DNA of 64,000 nucleotides from Mariniblastus sp. (lineage in GTDB: Bacteria > Planctomycetota > Planctomycetia > Pirellulales > Pirellulaceae): assembly GCA_011523945.1 (NCBI GenBank), contig WTFU01000186.1, forward strand, positions 7,736 through 71,735, given 5' to 3'. The notes under the pieces are model-generated. The model searched no databases. It saw only the letters and a list, made by a program, of their open reading frames with translations, and was not told the DNA's origin. Positions 57,316 through 64,000 of this stretch are shown here, one piece after another; the stretch's first letter is position 1, and every line of letters begins with the position of its first letter. Position numbers and translations under genes: made by a program.

Positions 57316-57999
57316 TTGAATTGGTTCGAATTCTTGGAAAATTTTTTTATAGTATTCTTAGTAATCGCCATCGTCTCTTTGATTGCAGGCGGTATCACGC
57401 TTTCGATCCTTTACGAAAATAAACGGAAGCAAAAACTCAAAGAGTTGGCCGAAGAAATGGGACTGGCATTCGTTCCCGATGGCGACCCCCACCTACTCGC
57501 GCGTTTCTCAGATTTCAAACTCTTCAACGTCGGCCGATCCCGAAAAATGAGGAACTTGATTCAAGGCGACAGCGGTGAAGTCAAACTCGCAATCTTCGAG
57601 TACGCCTACACTACCGGAGGCGGCAAAAACTCGAAAACTCACCGTCAGTCCATCGTGTCACTGCATTCCAACGACTTAGTTTGTCCGGACTTTACCATTC
57701 GCCCCGAGAACTTTCTTGACAGGATCGGAAGCGCACTCGGATTTCAAGATATTGATTTCGACGACCACGAAGAATTTTCAAGTAAATTCGTGCTACAAGG
57801 GTCCAACGAACAACAGGTTCGCGACTATTTTAACCGCGAAACGTTAGACTTCTTTACAGCAAGACCCGACATTTGCGTGGAAGCACAATCTGGCACACTG
57901 TTTTATTATCGCACGAACAAACGAATTAATCCCAATCAAATCAAAGACAGCCTCGCTGAAGCATACGAGGTTTTTGGAATGATGGTTGACCATCAATAA
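57316..57999 (+). CDS. Single-pass membrane protein of unknown function
   Basis: A 227-residue protein starting with TTG at 57316 (no other start gives the full frame). One membrane helix near residues 9-31 (NFFIVFLVIAIVSLIAGGITL) is followed by a soluble part of about 195 residues with a Gly-rich turn (TTGGGKNSKTH) and an acidic segment. No family was recognised. It begins 25 bases after the radical SAM gene ends, so it may be cotranscribed with it. Confidence 0.68.
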   Translation: MNWFEFLENFFIVFLVIAIVSLIAGGITLSILYENKRKQKLKELAEEMGLAFVPDGDPHLLARFSDFKLFNVGRSRKMRNLIQGDSGEVKLAIFEYAYTTGGGKNSKTHRQSIVSLHSNDLVCPDFTIRPENFLDRIGSALGFQDIDFDDHEEFSSKFVLQGSNEQQVRDYFNRETLDFFTARPDICVEAQSGTLFYYRTNKRINPNQIKDSLAEAYEVFGMMVDHQ

Positions 58000-58032
58000 A
58001 CTTCGATTCATCAGACGGATCAAACCAGGATC

Positions 58033-59100
58033 TTAAATATCAAGGTCATTTAATTGATCAACCAGATCGTCCAGGTCATCTTTACTTTGCTCGGACTTTT
58101 CTTCATGCCTTCGAGGCACTCCAACCGTCATCCCGACCGCTTCACGACCAGCAGCAATCAACTGCTCATCGCGTTCAAGAGCTGCGATTTCTTCTGCCGA
58201 TTTTCCCTCAGCGGGCGCGCCGAACAACTGCGATAAATCAATCTTCATGCTCGCCACACCGTCGCTTGAACCTGCGATTGCAGGCGTCTTATGCTGGGGA
58301 AACATGATTGCATTCTCTGGGCAAACACGACTGCACGCCGGACATCCCTTGCGACAATTATCGGGTTGTTCCACAAGAATTGTGTCGACTGCGTCGACGC
58401 CATAAACCCCGAACAAACAAAAGTCGATGCATTCCATGCAGTTCGTGCAACGACTGTAATCAATCACCGGATACCAACGCCGACCGCCCGATTCCTCGAC
58501 TCGATTTACAACCGATGATTGATCGAGCCCGCCATCGTCCGGTGGTGAAACAGTATCACCAAGCGCAGTCGGCATTTGCGCTGCCGCAGGCTTCGAAACC
58601 CCACCATTGATAATGTCACCCAGCCCAACAACCTGAACCGCATTCTCCTGATGGATTCTCTTAACCTCTTCGATGAAATCCTCAGCACGATTACTGATTT
58701 TTAAATCCAGACAATAGATCTTGCGGTTCTTAAGCGGCCTTGAATCGATCACCCGATCTTTATCGTCTTCGTCTCCTCCCCGCTCCGCGTCGTCCTCATC
58801 TTCGTCCTCATCTTCATTTTTCAAAAGGACCTGGCCTACGTGTCCGGTAATGGAATTTCGGTCTAAAATCCAATGGGCTGCTCGCTCGAACAACCAAGAA
58901 ACAACAACTACGTTTCCGCCAATTTGCTGCAGTGCCAACATCCCCGTGCTCTCGGGTTTGATGTCATAGAGGTTTGGCACGATTGTGACATCGATTCCAT
59001 TTTCAAATAACAATCCAGCAACAATATCCTCTTCCAACTTTCGTTTGGCTGGATTCTTGCTCGGACTCTGGGAGACGACGACAGAAATTCGTTTGGCCAT
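58033..59100 (-). CDS. Two-cluster ferredoxin-type protein with an acidic insert
   Basis: A 355-residue cytoplasmic protein. Residues 1-90 have a Rossmann-like start (ISVVVSQSPSKNPAKRKL) with no known family. An extremely acidic stretch (about 95-118, Asp/Glu with a few Arg/Lys) follows. Two [4Fe-4S] sets lie at C218, C221, C224, C228 and C249, C253, C256, C260. The C-terminus is helical and ends in a DDLDDLVDQLNDLDI tail. It resembles electron-transfer adaptors, but the partner enzyme is not obvious. It is convergent with the small membrane protein gene. Confidence 0.78.
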   Translation of the reverse strand: MAKRISVVVSQSPSKNPAKRKLEEDIVAGLLFENGIDVTIVPNLYDIKPESTGMLALQQIGGNVVVVSWLFERAAHWILDRNSITGHVGQVLLKNEDEDEDEDDAERGGDEDDKDRVIDSRPLKNRKIYCLDLKISNRAEDFIEEVKRIHQENAVQVVGLGDIINGGVSKPAAAQMPTALGDTVSPPDDGGLDQSSVVNRVEESGGRRWYPVIDYSRCTNCMECIDFCLFGVYGVDAVDTILVEQPDNCRKGCPACSRVCPENAIMFPQHKTPAIAGSSDGVASMKIDLSQLFGAPAEGKSAEEIAALERDEQLIAAGREAVGMTVGVPRRHEEKSEQSKDDLDDLVDQLNDLDI

Positions 59101-59311
59101 GAATGCAAATGATTAAATAATTCGAGATAGGTGGACTGCCCAGTCATTGACCCGGCTATCTAATGTTATCAGAAATGAAATAAAAATGGACGTACCATCG
59201 CTGAAATGTCTCAGACCTCACAAGACGTAAGGAACCGGACCTCAAGTTTGCCGAGTTATTTTGGTAGCGGAATTTGGGATCTTAGAAGACAAAAGACACA
59301 AATCAACGACA

Positions 59312-59701
59312 TTATCGCAAATCGTTCTTGCTTACCAAACGCATAGGCTGAGTGGTAGTAACACTCGGCTTTCCCATGACTTGATCTTCAGTCAACGCTT
59401 CATCTGTCCACTCAAGTTTTAAACAAATCGATCCGACGCGGACGATGTCCCCCGGCTTGAGTAAGGCTCGTTTTTTAATTCGCTGATCATCAACGTATGT
59501 CCCGTTCATCGAATTAAAATCGTAGACGGACAAAGCGCCGCTTGCGTTAAGAAAAAACTTGCAATGCCGTCGACTGATTGAGTCGTCACCAATGGATACA
59601 TCAGCATCGGGAGACCTACCAACGGTAGCTGGTAAATGAAGAATCCACTCACGCTCAACTGCTGCTGTCGCGGAATTGTAAACCTGCAATTTGTAACGCA
59701 T
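59312..59701 (-). CDS. Small FHA-domain protein
   Basis: A 129-residue protein that is nearly all FHA domain: GRSPDADVSIGDDSISRRHCKF and NSMNGTYVDDQRI carry the phosphothreonine-binding signature. GAGGTTGGC precedes ATG 59701. It lies between the ferredoxin gene and the GcvH-like gene on the same strand, so it may belong to this block, but 122 bases separate it from the latter. A longer FHA protein is encoded at 18809-19615. Confidence 0.88.
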   Translation of the reverse strand: MRYKLQVYNSATAAVEREWILHLPATVGRSPDADVSIGDDSISRRHCKFFLNASGALSVYDFNSMNGTYVDDQRIKKRALLKPGDIVRVGSICLKLEWTDEALTEDQVMGKPSVTTTQPMRLVSKNDLR

Positions 59702-59823
59702 GCCAACCTCGCTTTGGCCTTGGAATCTCCCTAATCATACTCCTCTGATAATTGAAAATCCAATCTTTCCCACAGCAAGTTTCCCCCAGCACAACACTGC
59801 CTGCGGGGAATAAAAAACACGCA

Positions 59824-60306
59824 CTATTCGTGGACCTGCCCTTTAATTGTGCGTTGTGTTTTCGCCCAAACAGAATCCAATAACTCAATATATTGGTCGA
59901 CATCTAGAAAAATGGCGTCGGTTTCTCGCATCTCAAAGAGCCAACCTTCCCCATATTTGTCGACATTAATGGAAGACGGGTCGTCCATCAGTGCCTCGTT
60001 AAATCGCACTAACTCTCCCTCACAGGGAGCAAAAAGGGCACTCTCGGCCTTCTTGCTTTCGATACTTCCTATCTCCTGACCCGCGGATATTTTTGATGGC
60101 GCGTCGAGAAGCCAGTCTAAAAAGTAGACATCCTGCAACAAACGGACAGCATAAGCCGCAAATCCAAACCGTATCAGCGCGGGATTCTCGGGGGAAACAA
60201 TGGCCCACATGTGATTCTTTGCGTATTGGAAATCTATGGGAAACTCTGCTTCAAACTCTCCCATCATAAATTTCTTATTGGCATCTTGATCGAAAGATTC
60301 AATCAT
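59824..60306 (-). CDS. GcvH-like lipoyl-carrier protein
   Basis: A 160-residue protein of the glycine cleavage H-protein family. The lipoylation site is Lys86 in IESKKAES (equivalent to VESVKA), and the surrounding GQEIGSIES and INVDKYGEGWLFE match. The N-terminal 30 residues extend the usual protein, and the segment HMWAI... replaces the typical H.W start. The start codon overlaps the upstream stop in the sequence ATGA (60303-60306), so translation is coupled to the HemN-like radical SAM gene. GcvT, GcvP and LplA/LipA are absent from the window. A role outside glycine cleavage is inferred. Confidence 0.82.
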   Translation of the reverse strand: MIESFDQDANKKFMMGEFEAEFPIDFQYAKNHMWAIVSPENPALIRFGFAAYAVRLLQDVYFLDWLLDAPSKISAGQEIGSIESKKAESALFAPCEGELVRFNEALMDDPSSINVDKYGEGWLFEMRETDAIFLDVDQYIELLDSVWAKTQRTIKGQVHE

Positions 60307-61613
60307 GTGTAACGAATTCCCTGATGCTCGTCTTCAAAGAAAACCGGAAGCAATGCGTCGGCATGCAAGAAGCCTTTCCTGGTCAATTCGATGCGTCCCT
60401 CTTCAATGGTTAACATTCCATTTTCCAAGTGCTGTTGAAACTGGCTATTCCATCGCTGAGTGATATCAACGCCGAACTTGTCTCGGAAATAGTTCACATC
60501 CAGATAACCTCTTTTTAACAGCAAAATCATTTCGCGAATCAAGAGTTGATGCTGGGTCGGCTTGAACCCTCGCCCTAAAGGCAACTTCCCGTGCTCCGTT
60601 AGATCCGACTGATATTCTTTCATGTCGGCCTTGTTTTGGTAGTGAACTCCCGATACATGACCAAAACTAGCGATGCCGGTGGCGATCAAATCCGACCCCT
60701 GCCATAGGTTATCTCGATAGCTGAAGTTCACTTTACTATCATCTTTCACCACCGTATAAGCGCTGCTGATTTTGTAACCTGCTTGCAAAAATTCATCATA
60801 GGCATAATTAAGCCAGGCGCGTTTCGTCTCCCAGTCCGCAACCGGCGTTTCTATTTTTTCTCCAAGAATGTCTTTCGAATAGACCGTGTTGTACGGCAGC
60901 TCCATTTGATAGATCGTGATCGATTCGGGTGACAACTTAATTGCTTCTGAAATGTTATATTTCCAGTTATCCCAGGTTTCTCCGACCATCCCCGAAATCA
61001 GGTCGATGTTCACATTGTCAAAACCTGCGGCAGCAATCCAATCCCAAGCGCGGTAAACCTCTTTTGACAAGTGCGCTCGCCCGTTCTCTTCAAGCACCGC
61101 ATCCGAAAAGTTCTCAATTCCCAGGCTAAGCCGCGTAACACCAAGCTCTTTTAGCGTCTTGATTTTGTTTTCCTGCAACGTCCCCGGTTCACATTCAAAC
61201 GTGACTTCCTCTGCCAAATCCCAATTAATATTTTTGCGCAGTCGATCCACCAAGGAGACCAACTGGCGTGAACTGAGAAACGAAGGTGTACCACCACCAA
61301 AATAAACAAAACGGAATGGCCGTCCACCCATTACCGGCAATTGACTTACCAGTTCAATTTCACGGCAAAGTGCAGAAACGTATTTCTCTATTTCTTTCGC
61401 GTTTTGGTCAGTAAAGACTTTGAAATAACAAAACTTACATCGCTTCCGGCAAAACGGAATGTGAATGTATAAACCTAAGGGTGTCTCCGCTATCGGCGGG
61501 GAGTGCAGGGCATTCGTAACCTCGTCAAGCTGGTCATTCTTCCACTGAGAGAAGGGAGGATAGTTTGAAATAAAGTAACTACCGACTTCTGTTTTCGTTG
61601 ATTCAGATGACAT
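60303..61613 (-). CDS. HemN/HemW-like radical SAM protein
   Basis: A 436-residue enzyme of the coproporphyrinogen III oxidase-like family. The radical SAM motif is C55-x3-C59-x2-C62 (CRKRCKFCYF); the extra Cys of true HemN (CxxxCxxCxC) is missing, so it is closer to HemW or heme-degrading HutW/ChuW types. Other signatures: YFGGGTPSFLSSRQL, SLGIENFSDAVLEENGRAH, and the C-terminal HemN domain with a winged-helix region (GYLDVNYFRDKFGVDI). The 3' end overlaps the GcvH-like gene by four bases. Whether it acts on heme or on a lipoyl-linked substrate is open. Confidence 0.85.
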   Translation of the reverse strand: MSSESTKTEVGSYFISNYPPFSQWKNDQLDEVTNALHSPPIAETPLGLYIHIPFCRKRCKFCYFKVFTDQNAKEIEKYVSALCREIELVSQLPVMGGRPFRFVYFGGGTPSFLSSRQLVSLVDRLRKNINWDLAEEVTFECEPGTLQENKIKTLKELGVTRLSLGIENFSDAVLEENGRAHLSKEVYRAWDWIAAAGFDNVNIDLISGMVGETWDNWKYNISEAIKLSPESITIYQMELPYNTVYSKDILGEKIETPVADWETKRAWLNYAYDEFLQAGYKISSAYTVVKDDSKVNFSYRDNLWQGSDLIATGIASFGHVSGVHYQNKADMKEYQSDLTEHGKLPLGRGFKPTQHQLLIREMILLLKRGYLDVNYFRDKFGVDITQRWNSQFQQHLENGMLTIEEGRIELTRKGFLHADALLPVFFEDEHQGIRYT

Positions 61614-61660
61614 ATTTGAAGAGGGGTTAAACGAACTAAAAAATTAAACGACCGAATGGA

Positions 61661-62878
61661 TCATTCACTACCTAGACAATAGACAACACCGCGATCAGTC
61701 GCAATAACGAGCTTGCCAAAAGCAGCCGCAGGAGAACTCAGAAAACCGCCATTGAACTGCTTTTCCCATGTAATCTCGCCCTTCTCAAGCTCGATTTCGT
61801 AAAAGCGTCCATCTGTGGAACCGACAAAAACGCGACTACCTACAATGACCGGACTCGACTCAACCTTGGCCTTCAGCGTAACCGACCATTTACGTTTTCC
61901 TGTTTCTCTATCAAGGCAATAAACTGCCCGATTACGAGCGCCAAAGACGACGTATTTTTCAGTAACTGCGGCACTGCCGCGAACCGACGCTTGCCCCTGT
62001 TCACTTATAAACGACCAGTCAATCTTGGGGTTCCTCCAATTAACAGCAACAAATTCAGCCTGTTCGGTTCCAAAAAAAACCTGGTCACCAAAGGTCGCAG
62101 GCGTCGATTGGGTCGGCGAAAAAATGTCAGTGCTACCGACTTCCTTGCCTTGATCAAGATCAATCACATGTAAGAAACCATCACAACCCGCAACAAAGGC
62201 TCGATTTTGAGCGACAGTTGCCGAGCATTGAATTTGGTCAGGAGTTTCCAATTCCCAAATGGACTTACCATCTGCAACATTAAGGAAATAGAGCTTTCCA
62301 TCTTGAGAGCCAAACAACACATTACCTTTGAAAAAGTTGGCACTCGAATTGATCTCACCACCCGTTTCAATTTTCCAAACTAATTTACCGTCGGTATCGA
62401 CACAGTGAAAAAAACCATCTATGTCGCCTACAAATATTTTTCCGTCCTGATAGGCAGGCGAAGCGGCGATGCCAATCCCAAGTTTGATTTCCCAATTTTT
62501 CTCGCCAGTTTCAAAATCAATTGAAAATAGTTTGCCGTCCATATCCGCAGCGTAAACTGTTTTTTTTCCATTCGGCAATTCGACGATCAGTGGCGTTCCC
62601 TCGAACCCCCCTTGAGGAACCTTGAATTCCCAAACGACATCAAGCTTGGTGGGGAGGGTGGTCGTCGCAACGCCGCTCGACTGGGCATTACCGCGAAAAA
62701 CAGGCCAGCCGGCACTAACTTTTTTCTTTGGATCATCGTCGGCACGTGCCAAACCCGCGGGAGAGACGTGCCCGAGACTGAACAAAACAAAGCAAAACAT
62801 TAAGACAAATTCCAGACTGAGCTTTGAAGACAATTTACTCTCCAGAGCACTCACGGTATTTCGAGGCTTGTTGTTCAT
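61661..62878 (-). CDS. Secreted PQQ-type (BamB-like) beta-propeller protein
   Basis: A 405-residue secreted protein from ATG 62878; an in-frame TTG at 62911 is possible but unsupported. A signal peptide spans about 1-45 (LEFVLMFCFVLFSLG ... LARA). The rest is an eight-bladed propeller with repeats such as GKLFSIDFETGEKNWEIKLG, GKIFVGDIDGFFHCVDTDGKLVW and GRFYEIELEKGEITWEKQF, typical of PQQ-binding-like / YrdB-type WD proteins. No catalytic PQQ ligand set was identified, so a structural role is plausible. It is 48 bases upstream of the HemN-like gene on the same strand. Confidence 0.85.
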   Translation of the reverse strand: MNNKPRNTVSALESKLSSKLSLEFVLMFCFVLFSLGHVSPAGLARADDDPKKKVSAGWPVFRGNAQSSGVATTTLPTKLDVVWEFKVPQGGFEGTPLIVELPNGKKTVYAADMDGKLFSIDFETGEKNWEIKLGIGIAASPAYQDGKIFVGDIDGFFHCVDTDGKLVWKIETGGEINSSANFFKGNVLFGSQDGKLYFLNVADGKSIWELETPDQIQCSATVAQNRAFVAGCDGFLHVIDLDQGKEVGSTDIFSPTQSTPATFGDQVFFGTEQAEFVAVNWRNPKIDWSFISEQGQASVRGSAAVTEKYVVFGARNRAVYCLDRETGKRKWSVTLKAKVESSPVIVGSRVFVGSTDGRFYEIELEKGEITWEKQFNGGFLSSPAAAFGKLVIATDRGVVYCLGSE

Positions 62879-63024
62879 TCTTTTACTCACACCAGCAGAA
62901 AATCGAGTCAACTACGCGCCTCCCCCGAAGATTCGCAAGAGACAAAAAACTGCTTACCTAGGGCAGCTAACCGACATCATAAGAAAAAAACGGAAGACTC
63001 AAAACTGGATTTCAACGCACGGGT

Positions 63025-64000
63025 TTAAAAAGCGTTTTGGTAAATTCCCAGTAGTGATTCCTGATTGACATCCCGCGGATTAAAAGTCCCCGTCCATTGA
63101 ACCGCTGCCGCTGCGGCAAGTTCCGGAATTTGCTCCGCCTCGACACCACATTGATCAAGTTTTACGCTCAATCCCGCGGCTTCGATCAAGCCCGTCAAAA
63201 ACTCCGCGAGCCCCTCTGCTCCAGAGGACGGAGATGGCAGTCCGGGAAGCGACTCCGTCGTTCCCAATAATTCTTGATACCAAGCGTTAAAATGCATCCC
63301 GTTATAGCGAACGACATGCGGCAACATTAATCCAACCGCCTGCCCATGGGCAGTTCCATAGGAAGCCGTTAACGGATTGGCTAACGCATGGCTTGCACCT
63401 AACATCGAGTTTTCAATTGCTACGCCGGCATACGCCGCCCCCAATTGCATAGCAGCTCTGGCCTCAAGATTACCGGGATCTTTCAGAACCGTTGTAAAAT
63501 TGCCAGCAAGTAAACGCCAGGCTTCCCGGGAGTACATAATCGAAACTGGATTACGCCGCTTCGTCACGAAGGTCTCTACAGCATGGGAAACGGCATCTAT
63601 CCCAGTCAACGCCGTCACCAACTCGGGCTGTGTAAGTGTTAGTTCTGGATCGAGAATTGCTATTCGACAACTTGCCTTCTTGTCACCACAAGCCATTTTA
63701 ACGTGTGTTTTTGAGTCCGAGATCAGCGCGAATGACTGCATCTCGCTCCCCGTGCCCGCCGTGGTAGGCACAGCGATCATCGGCAACATCGGATGAGTTG
63801 CTTTCCCAACACCATGGTAGTCGTGCATCGTCCCACCGTTGGTATAAACGAAATTGATCCCCTTCGCGCAATCCATTGAACTCCCACCACCGAGACCGAT
63901 CAACAACTCAGGTTCACAACGCTTCGCAAACTCGAGCCCCCGGTCAATGTCCTCGGTCGTCGGATTTTCATGAGCTCCATCAAAGCAATGCGCGGCGATT
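63025..64000 (-). CDS. Iron-containing alcohol dehydrogenase (5' end cut by window edge)
   Basis: The frame is open to position 64000, so the N-terminus lies outside. Visible parts: FDGAHENPTTEDIDRG, IGLGGGSSMDCAKG (NAD-binding Gly-rich loop), TDAVSHAVETF with the first metal His region, GASHALANPL and GTAHGQAVGLMLPH with further metal His residues. Metal ligands are intact, so it should be a group III (Fe-type) alcohol or lactaldehyde dehydrogenase. It lies 147 bases upstream of the PQQ-type propeller gene on the same strand; a shared pathway is possible but not shown. The unusual start seen at 63906 within the window is only an internal TTG. Confidence 0.92.
   Translation of the reverse strand, partial: IAAHCFDGAHENPTTEDIDRGLEFAKRCEPELLIGLGGGSSMDCAKGINFVYTNGGTMHDYHGVGKATHPMLPMIAVPTTAGTGSEMQSFALISDSKTHVKMACGDKKASCRIAILDPELTLTQPELVTALTGIDAVSHAVETFVTKRRNPVSIMYSREAWRLLAGNFTTVLKDPGNLEARAAMQLGAAYAGVAIENSMLGASHALANPLTASYGTAHGQAVGLMLPHVVRYNGMHFNAWYQELLGTTESLPGLPSPSSGAEGLAEFLTGLIEAAGLSVKLDQCGVEAEQIPELAAAAAVQWTGTFNPRDVNQESLLGIYQNAF

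Overview
The window looks like chromosomal DNA from a planctomycete, most likely of the Pirellulaceae type, with roughly balanced base composition. The main pointers are a very large secreted protein that joins a PVC-type dehydrogenase propeller, HEAT-like repeats and a C-terminal CANCH haem site; an RTX protein with the planctomycete-style N-terminal sorting motif LEARHLLA; a prepilin carrying aspartate-rich calcium-type repeats; and many long secreted proteins of unknown function. No insertion sequence, prophage, CRISPR array or rRNA was seen. One tRNA (Gly, GCC) is present.

Layout. Positions 1-10586 (minus strand) hold one type IV pilus / type II secretion-like cluster: two GspE/PilB ATPases, PilT, PilC and four tandem prepilin-like proteins, the last running off the left edge. 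Positions 10945-15143 hold secreted proteins of unknown function and a possible vitamin-uptake pair (DUF4430 lipoprotein plus DUF6580 membrane protein). Next come a fused enoyl-CoA hydratase / 3-hydroxyacyl-CoA dehydrogenase (15326-17452), an ECF sigma factor and an FHA protein. Positions 20126-24279 are a proteostasis block: tRNA-Gly, trigger factor, two ClpP paralogues and an OsmC protein. After two large unknown envelope proteins and RsmD, three consecutive cyclophilins (28876-32604) show stepwise loss of active-site residues, followed by endonuclease III and a membrane protein with a dead HtrA-like protease fold.

Positions 35423-44291 contain a dicarboxylate/glutamate-type symporter, a MazG-like pyrophosphohydrolase, the giant cytochrome-type protein and the RTX protein. 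The minus-strand run 48114-44555 (hpf, ptsN, ptsH, RNase E/G) combines ribosome hibernation, regulatory PTS and RNA decay. A large BNR/sortilin-type secreted protein, the thyA-folA pair, an EamA transporter, a glycosyltransferase and a radical SAM protein follow. The right end holds a two-cluster ferredoxin, an FHA protein, a translationally coupled HemN-like radical SAM enzyme and GcvH-like lipoyl protein, a PQQ-type propeller, and an iron-containing alcohol dehydrogenase cut by the right edge.

Most attention-worthy signals: the HemN-like/GcvH-like coupled pair, the cyclophilin trio with decaying catalytic sites, the catalytically dead HtrA-like protein, a two-helix insertion in PilC, the calcium-repeat prepilin, a nested inverted repeat downstream of rsmD, and the hpf-ptsN-ptsH-rne run. 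No large clearly new multi-gene system stands out. All functional calls rest on reading motifs by eye; no database search was run.
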